Below, piece by piece: positions 59,679-64,000 of a DNA stretch of 64,000 nt; the first letter of the stretch is position 1, and the number at the start of each line of letters is the position of its first letter. The position numbers and the translations under genes are program-made. The notes below the pieces were generated by a model, which was given only the letters and a program-made list of their open reading frames with translations, was not told where the DNA came from and searched no databases. Source of the stretch: Flavobacterium sp. UBA6135 (GTDB taxonomy: Bacteria; Bacteroidota; Bacteroidia; Flavobacteriales; Flavobacteriaceae); the NCBI RefSeq assembly GCF_002428305.1, contig NZ_DIVJ01000023.1:123795-187794 (forward strand), given 5' to 3'.

Positions 59679-60743
59679 TTGAAAACAGAAAAGCCAAAAA
59701 TTCTTGTTGCTCCTTTAAATTGGGGACTTGGCCATGCTACAAGATGTATTCCGATAGTTGAAGCTCTATTGGAGAATGGCTTTGAGCCTGTTATTGCCTC
59801 AGATGGAGTTGCACTTCACATTCTTCAAAAAGAATTTCCGCATTTGATTTTCTTGGAATTACCTTCTTATCAAATTGAATATGCAAAAAACGGAGCGTTT
59901 TTTAAGTGGAAATTGATTAAAAACAGTCCGAAAATGATGGAGGCTATTTATCATGAGCGTCAATTGACCAAAAAATGGGTAAAAGACTACCAATTGGTTA
60001 GTATTATTTCTGACAATCGGTTGGGTGTTTATTCCAAAAAAGTGCCTTCGGTTTTTATAACCCATCAGTTAAATGTTTTAACTGGAAACACAAGTTGGAT
60101 TACCAGTAAATTACATCAATATATCATAAAAAAATACAATGAATGTTGGGTTCCCGATTCTGCTGAATTACCTAATCTAACCGGAAAGTTAGGCCATATA
60201 AAAAACCCGCATTTTAAGATTAATTACATTGGTCCGTTGAGCCGTTTAAACAAAATAGAGTTGCCAAAAAAATATGACTTAATGGTTATTCTCTCAGGAC
60301 CGGAACCTCAGCGAAGCATGTTAGAGGCTCACTTAAAAGAAGAACTTAAACGCTATATTGGTGATGTGATTTTTATTAGAGGCGTTGTTGAATCAGAACA
60401 AAAAACAGAGCAAGTGGCTAGCATCACATTTTACAATTTTATGACTTCCAAACAATTGGAACAAACTTTTAATGAAAGTGAGATGGTTCTTTGTCGATCT
60501 GGTTATACCACCGTAATGGATTTGGCAAAATTAGAAAAAAAGGCCTTTTTTATTCCAACTCCAGGTCAATTTGAACAAGAATATTTAGCTAAAAAATATA
60601 AAAAAGAAGGCATCGTGCCTTATGCAAAACAAGATAAGTTTGTTATTGAAAATTTATATGAGATTGATTTATATAAAGGATTACAACATTACAATATGAA
60701 CTTGGATTGGAAAAAATTATTTTTGCTTTTCGAGCGTAAATGA
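59679..60743 (+). CDS. GT-B glycosyltransferase of the MJ1255/UDP-glycosyltransferase type (TTG start)
   Basis: The 354-residue protein begins KILVAPLNWGLGHATRCIPI, the GT28/MurG-like N-terminal motif (NWGLGHATR at about 14-22). Its donor-side motif is LCRSGYTTVMDLAKL with IPTPGQFEQEYLA. The start codon is TTG at 59679; no better ATG precedes the motif. It should transfer a sugar from a nucleotide donor; acceptor unknown. The 3' end overlaps the converging PhoR-like gene by 27 bases. Confidence 0.82.
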   Translation: MKTEKPKILVAPLNWGLGHATRCIPIVEALLENGFEPVIASDGVALHILQKEFPHLIFLELPSYQIEYAKNGAFFKWKLIKNSPKMMEAIYHERQLTKKWVKDYQLVSIISDNRLGVYSKKVPSVFITHQLNVLTGNTSWITSKLHQYIIKKYNECWVPDSAELPNLTGKLGHIKNPHFKINYIGPLSRLNKIELPKKYDLMVILSGPEPQRSMLEAHLKEELKRYIGDVIFIRGVVESEQKTEQVASITFYNFMTSKQLEQTFNESEMVLCRSGYTTVMDLAKLEKKAFFIPTPGQFEQEYLAKKYKKEGIVPYAKQDKFVIENLYEIDLYKGLQHYNMNLDWKKLFLLFERK

Positions 60744-61760
60744 AAATTCTGACCCCACTCCATATTGGCTTTCAACATAGATTTTTTCATTATGCCCTTC
60801 GATAATGTGCTTCACAATTGCCAACCCAAGTCCTGAACCACCTTCTGAACGTGCTCCACTTTTATCCACTCTAAAGAAGCGTTCAAAAAGTCTTGGAATG
60901 TGTTGTTTTTGAATTCCTTCTCCGTTATCTGTAATTCTAACAATGACTTTATTGCTGACCAAATCTTCAATACTAACTTCTGTAGTTCCTCCTTCTTTAC
61001 CATATTTGATTGAATTCATGACCAAATTTGTAACCACTTGTTGTATTTTTTCCTGATCAGCCACAACAAATATTGGTTTTGCATATTTGGCATCAAAAGT
61101 TAGGGTTATTTTCTTTTTGTTGGCACGCATTTCAAGCAATTCAAAAACATTTTTGACCAACTCCACGATATCAAACTCTGAAAATTCCAGGTTTAAATCT
61201 CCGGTTTCCAATTTGGTTATCATGTCTAAATCTTTCACGATATAAATCAGTCGTTCCACACCTTTTTCAGCTCGTTCGAGGTATTTTTTTCGAATCGATT
61301 TATCATCCATTGCACCATCTAACAACGTTGAAATATATCCTTGAACGGTAAATAATGGCGTTTTTAATTCATGAGAAACATTACCTAAAAACTCTCTTCG
61401 GTATTCTTCTCTAATTTTTAAGGTTTCAATTTCTAATTTTTTGTCTGTTGCAAACTTTTTTACTTGTTTGGTAAGCGTCGCCATATCTGTGGTAATAGGC
61501 TGGTTTCTGAACGTAGTTGAGTCTAATAAAGACACATCGTCATAGATTTTTTTTACTCTACGGTAAATGAATCGTTCTACTCTGTATTGAATCACAAAAA
61601 AAGAAAAGAGATATATTGCTAAAAAAAACAGGACTAAAACGGGATAATTTACTTCCGTTACAAGATGTAAAATAAGAGCAACAACACCTGTTGAGAATAA
61701 GGTGATATATAGTGCTGATTTGACAGCAAACTTATACGTTTTTTTAAAATTCAAGGCCAT
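60717..61760 (-). CDS. PhoR-like sensor histidine kinase
   Basis: The 347-residue kinase has two membrane helices (about 17-37 and 39-59) with almost no periplasmic loop, a short linker, HisKA box FLGNVSHELKTPLF with phosphosite His130, and HATPase motifs NLVMNSIKYGKEGG, DNGEGIQKQH and GSGLGLAIVKH. The minimal periplasmic loop is as in PhoR, which senses phosphate through the Pst/PhoU transporter complex. It lies 60 bases after the OmpR-type regulator gene. A 27-base overlap with the converging glycosyltransferase gene is seen at its 3' end. Confidence 0.88.
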   Translation of the reverse strand: MALNFKKTYKFAVKSALYITLFSTGVVALILHLVTEVNYPVLVLFFLAIYLFSFFVIQYRVERFIYRRVKKIYDDVSLLDSTTFRNQPITTDMATLTKQVKKFATDKKLEIETLKIREEYRREFLGNVSHELKTPLFTVQGYISTLLDGAMDDKSIRKKYLERAEKGVERLIYIVKDLDMITKLETGDLNLEFSEFDIVELVKNVFELLEMRANKKKITLTFDAKYAKPIFVVADQEKIQQVVTNLVMNSIKYGKEGGTTEVSIEDLVSNKVIVRITDNGEGIQKQHIPRLFERFFRVDKSGARSEGGSGLGLAIVKHIIEGHNEKIYVESQYGVGSEFSFTLEKQK

Positions 61761-61820
61761 TTATACGTCATTAACAGCCCAAAAGTAGGATAAAATAATC
61801 AGTTGGTTTAAAAAAGTAAT

Positions 61821-62504
61821 TTATAATTCAATTTTATAACCAACCCCTTTGATGGTTTTAAAGAATTCGTCACCAATTTTTTCTCTTAATTTTCGGATAT
61901 GTACATCAATTGTTCTACCGCCAACTACTACTTCATTTCCCCAGACTTTATCCAAAATTTCTTCCCGTTTAAATACTTTACCGGGTTTTGAAGCTAACAG
62001 ATAAAACAATTCAAATTCTTTACGCGGTAAAATTATTTCTCTTCCTTCTTTTACAATTTTGTATTCTTCACGATTCACTTCAATACCACCAACATTTAAC
62101 ACATCTCCTTCTTGATTATCTTCTTTCAAACGACGCAACAAGGCTTTAACTTTACTAACAAGAACTTTTGGTTTGATTGGCTTTGCGATATAATCATCTG
62201 CACCTGCATCAAAACCGGCTACTTGAGAATAATCTTCATTTCTTGCGGTTAGAAACGTTATAATTGTATTGGCTAATTCAGGAATCTTTCGAATGTGTTC
62301 ACATGCTTCAATACCATCCATTTCCGGCATCATTACATCCATAATAATGAGTTGAGGAATTTCTTTTTTTGCCTTTTGAACAGCTTCTTTTCCGTTGGTT
62401 GCTGTAACAATTTGATAGCCTTCTTGTGCAAGATTGTATCCTACAATTTCAAGTATATCTTGCTCATCATCAACTAATAAGATTTTTATTTCCTTTTTTT
62501 TCAT
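61821..62504 (-). CDS. OmpR/PhoB-family response regulator
   Basis: The 227-residue protein has a receiver domain (acidic Asp12/Asp13, phosphoacceptor Asp56 in IIMDVMMPEMDG, Lys in YIAKPIKPK) and a winged-helix DNA-binding domain (about 128-227) with ILPRKEFELFYLLASKPGKV and GGRTIDVHIRKLREKI. The pair with the short-loop kinase and the phased GTAAC array 77-131 bases away point to a PhoBR-type phosphate system. Identity as PhoB is inferred from architecture and context. Confidence 0.85.
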   Translation of the reverse strand: MKKKEIKILLVDDEQDILEIVGYNLAQEGYQIVTATNGKEAVQKAKKEIPQLIIMDVMMPEMDGIEACEHIRKIPELANTIITFLTARNEDYSQVAGFDAGADDYIAKPIKPKVLVSKVKALLRRLKEDNQEGDVLNVGGIEVNREEYKIVKEGREIILPRKEFELFYLLASKPGKVFKREEILDKVWGNEVVVGGRTIDVHIRKLREKIGDEFFKTIKGVGYKIEL

Positions 62505-62580
62505 AACGCTTTAGTTACTTGTTTTGGTTTGTAAAGATAAATATAATACAAAATGAAACACGGTGTTAACAGTAATTTAA

Positions 62581-62635
62581 TGTAGTAACTTTTTGGTAAC
62601 ATATATAAAACGAATTGGTAACAGGTTGCTAACTC
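62581..62635 (+). promoter_or_regulatory. 11-bp-phased GTAAC array, Pho-box-like
   Basis: Five 11-base frames follow one another: TGTAGTAACTT, TTTGGTAACAT, ATATAAAACGA (weak), ATTGGTAACAG, GTTGCTAACTC. Four carry GTAAC or CTAAC at the same place in each frame. PhoB/PhoP boxes have the same 11-bp repeat spacing. The array lies 51 bases upstream of the TonB-receptor ATG and 77 bases upstream of the PhoB-like gene on the other strand. Confidence 0.65.
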
Positions 62636-62685
62636 CGAGTTTACTTGTAGTGTCTTTCTTTGCATCGAATAAAAAAAACAAATCG

Positions 62686-64000
62686 ATGAAACAAACTTTA
62701 TTATTTATTGCACTCTTTTTAAGTGTTTTTTCCTATGCTCAAAAAGGAACCATTACAGGTACACTTACTGACAAAGATATGAATAATGAGCCTTTACCTT
62801 TTGCAAATGCTTTAATTAAAGGTACAACAATAGGAACTACCACTGACATACAAGGTAAATTTACACTTCAAGTGGAACCGGGAAGCTATGTATTAGAATT
62901 AAGTTTCTTGGGCTATCAAACTATAGATGTGCCTGTAGTTGTAAAGGCAAATCAAACACTTACCATAAACAGAGCTATGACAAGTGGTGATGGGGTGATG
63001 CTTCAAGACGTTACCGTTGCTACAACAAGAAGAAAAAATACAGACGTTGCCATCATGACCGAAATGAAAGAAGCCAAACAAGTTGTTAGTGCTATTTCTG
63101 CGGAACAAATCAGTAAAGGAACGGATGGAAATGCAGCTGAAGCCGTACAACGTGTTCCGGGCGTAACTATTGTTGACGGAAAATTTGTAATGATTAGAGG
63201 TTTAAGTGAACGATATAATAATGTATTAATCAACAACTCCATCGCACCAAGTACAGAGGTTGACAAAAGAACGTTTTCATTTGACTTGATTCCTACGGAT
63301 GCTATTGATAAAATTGTTATTTACAAAACGGCTTCTGCTGACAAACCAGGTGATTTTTCAGGAGGAATTATTTCCATTACAACCTCTGAGAGCACTGCAG
63401 AATTTACAAAAGTAAATTTTGGTATTGGATATAGAGCAAACACATCTTTTGAAGATTATTTTCAAAGTGAAGGATCAGATACAGACTTTTTAGGATTTGA
63501 TTTAACCTATAGAGCTTTACCCAGAGGGTTTCCCAGTAAAACACAAATTAATGATTTACCAGGTGTAAATGCTGCTGCATCACAACGTTTAAAAAATAAT
63601 TTTAATCCAACTCAATCTACTGCATTTTTTGACAATAGTGTAGGATTTAGTTTGGGTAGAAATATCAACTTTGAAAACGGCATGAAATTAACAACCGTTA
63701 ATGCCTTAAATTATTCTGAAGGTTTTCAATATTACAGAAGACAATTTTCAAGATATACCAGCTTAAATGAAGGAGAAACAAGACCTCCCTTATGGTTTGA
63801 TTATCGTGATGATACGTACAAGAAAGAAAATAGAGTAACCCTTTTGTCCAACTGGATTTTGAAAATTAATAACAACAACACTATTAAATTCAAGAATCTA
63901 TACAATCAAATTGGTGAAAACGAAACCATTTTAAGAAACGGAAGTAACTTTTTACAACGAGGTGAAGATTTATTTAAAAATTATTTGTTGGGATATAAAG
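62686..64000 (+). CDS. TonB-dependent receptor with carboxypeptidase-regulatory domain (partial, runs off the edge)
   Basis: The frame is open for 438 codons to the window end. A signal peptide (MKQTLLFIALFLSVFSYAQ) precedes a CarboxypepD_reg-like beta domain (GTITGTLTDKDMNNEPLPFA to about residue 105). A plug domain follows, with ADKPGDFSGGIISITT and AAEAVQRVPGVTIVDGKFV, and then the start of a barrel (FGIGYRANTSFEDYF). There is no preceding SusD gene in view, so the ligand is open. Position beside the PhoBR-like pair and a Pho-box-like array suggests control by phosphate and perhaps uptake of a phosphorus compound. Antisense frames inside are shadows. Confidence 0.9.
   Translation, partial: MKQTLLFIALFLSVFSYAQKGTITGTLTDKDMNNEPLPFANALIKGTTIGTTTDIQGKFTLQVEPGSYVLELSFLGYQTIDVPVVVKANQTLTINRAMTSGDGVMLQDVTVATTRRKNTDVAIMTEMKEAKQVVSAISAEQISKGTDGNAAEAVQRVPGVTIVDGKFVMIRGLSERYNNVLINNSIAPSTEVDKRTFSFDLIPTDAIDKIVIYKTASADKPGDFSGGIISITTSESTAEFTKVNFGIGYRANTSFEDYFQSEGSDTDFLGFDLTYRALPRGFPSKTQINDLPGVNAAASQRLKNNFNPTQSTAFFDNSVGFSLGRNINFENGMKLTTVNALNYSEGFQYYRRQFSRYTSLNEGETRPPLWFDYRDDTYKKENRVTLLSNWILKINNNNTIKFKNLYNQIGENETILRNGSNFLQRGEDLFKNYLLGYK

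Noticed and set aside
62899..63266. Two minus-strand frames inside the TonB-receptor gene
   Set aside because: The plus frame is open for 438 codons with a full signal, regulatory and plug domain; the antisense frames are shadows.

Overview
The window looks like the chromosome of a member of Flavobacteriaceae, probably Flavobacterium or a close relative. The DNA is AT-rich. Several genes carry type IX secretion C-terminal sorting domains. Isoprenoids come from mevalonate (mevalonate kinase and diphosphomevalonate decarboxylase). DnaE carries a fused N-terminal proofreading exonuclease. Promoters follow the Bacteroidota pattern TTG-N19-21-TAnnTTTG, and outer-membrane genes are of the carboxypeptidase-regulatory-domain TonB type. 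No rRNA, CRISPR array, transposase or phage gene was seen.

Layout. 0-2 kb is a small accessory zone with a HigBA-like toxin-antitoxin pair and two orphan lipoproteins. 2-12.4 kb holds a phosphoesterase/outer-membrane-barrel fusion, a lipoprotein glycerophosphodiesterase, a flavoprotein, and two tandem paralogous type IX secreted proteins. 12.4-21.7 kb holds DUF456, a glycosyltransferase/flippase-like pair, ruvC, a four-helix-bundle gene inside a heptamer-repeat cassette, hemW, a cyclase-family hydrolase, YjbR, DUF4407 and an M20 peptidase. 21.8-31.5 kb holds tRNA-Leu(TAG), an M3 peptidase, pseudouridine synthases, the mevalonate/UbiA cluster, TspO and tRNA-Asp(GTC). 31.5-39.7 kb holds DUF58, an SDR, thioredoxin, dnaE, an RRM protein and a DUF6252-type lipoprotein. 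39.8-52.2 kb holds rpsP-rimM, trmN6, an acyl-CoA dehydrogenase, a type IX secreted protein, DUF3050, an SGNH hydrolase, a ferredoxin/reductase pair, NifU-Mrp for Fe-S assembly, and a CocE-type hydrolase. 52.6-62.5 kb holds a three-gene sensor kinase/receiver operon, MGMT-like/LysE/trmB, a glycosyltransferase, and a PhoR-PhoB-like pair. A TonB-dependent receptor runs off the right edge.

The most unusual structure is a set of dispersed, degenerate tandem repeats with a 7-bp period (an 8-bp sister family also occurs). They sit at gene edges and once inside a reading frame. At 16026-16589 three copies of one ordered four-unit block surround the gene for a free-standing four-helix-bundle (23S rRNA intervening-sequence-type) protein. 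The outer two are inverted. The block touches the ruvC stop codon on one side and the hemW start codon on the other, so the whole behaves like a compact insertion cassette.

Other items worth a second look are: an 11-bp-phased GTAAC array (Pho-box-like) between phoB and the TonB receptor gene; a perfect 92-bp direct duplication carrying a terminator hairpin; two promoters placed so that the mRNA should be leaderless; a phosphoesterase-barrel fusion with three altered metal-site motifs; and an alkyltransferase-like protein that has lost its cysteine. Identifications rest on reading motifs by eye; no database search was possible.
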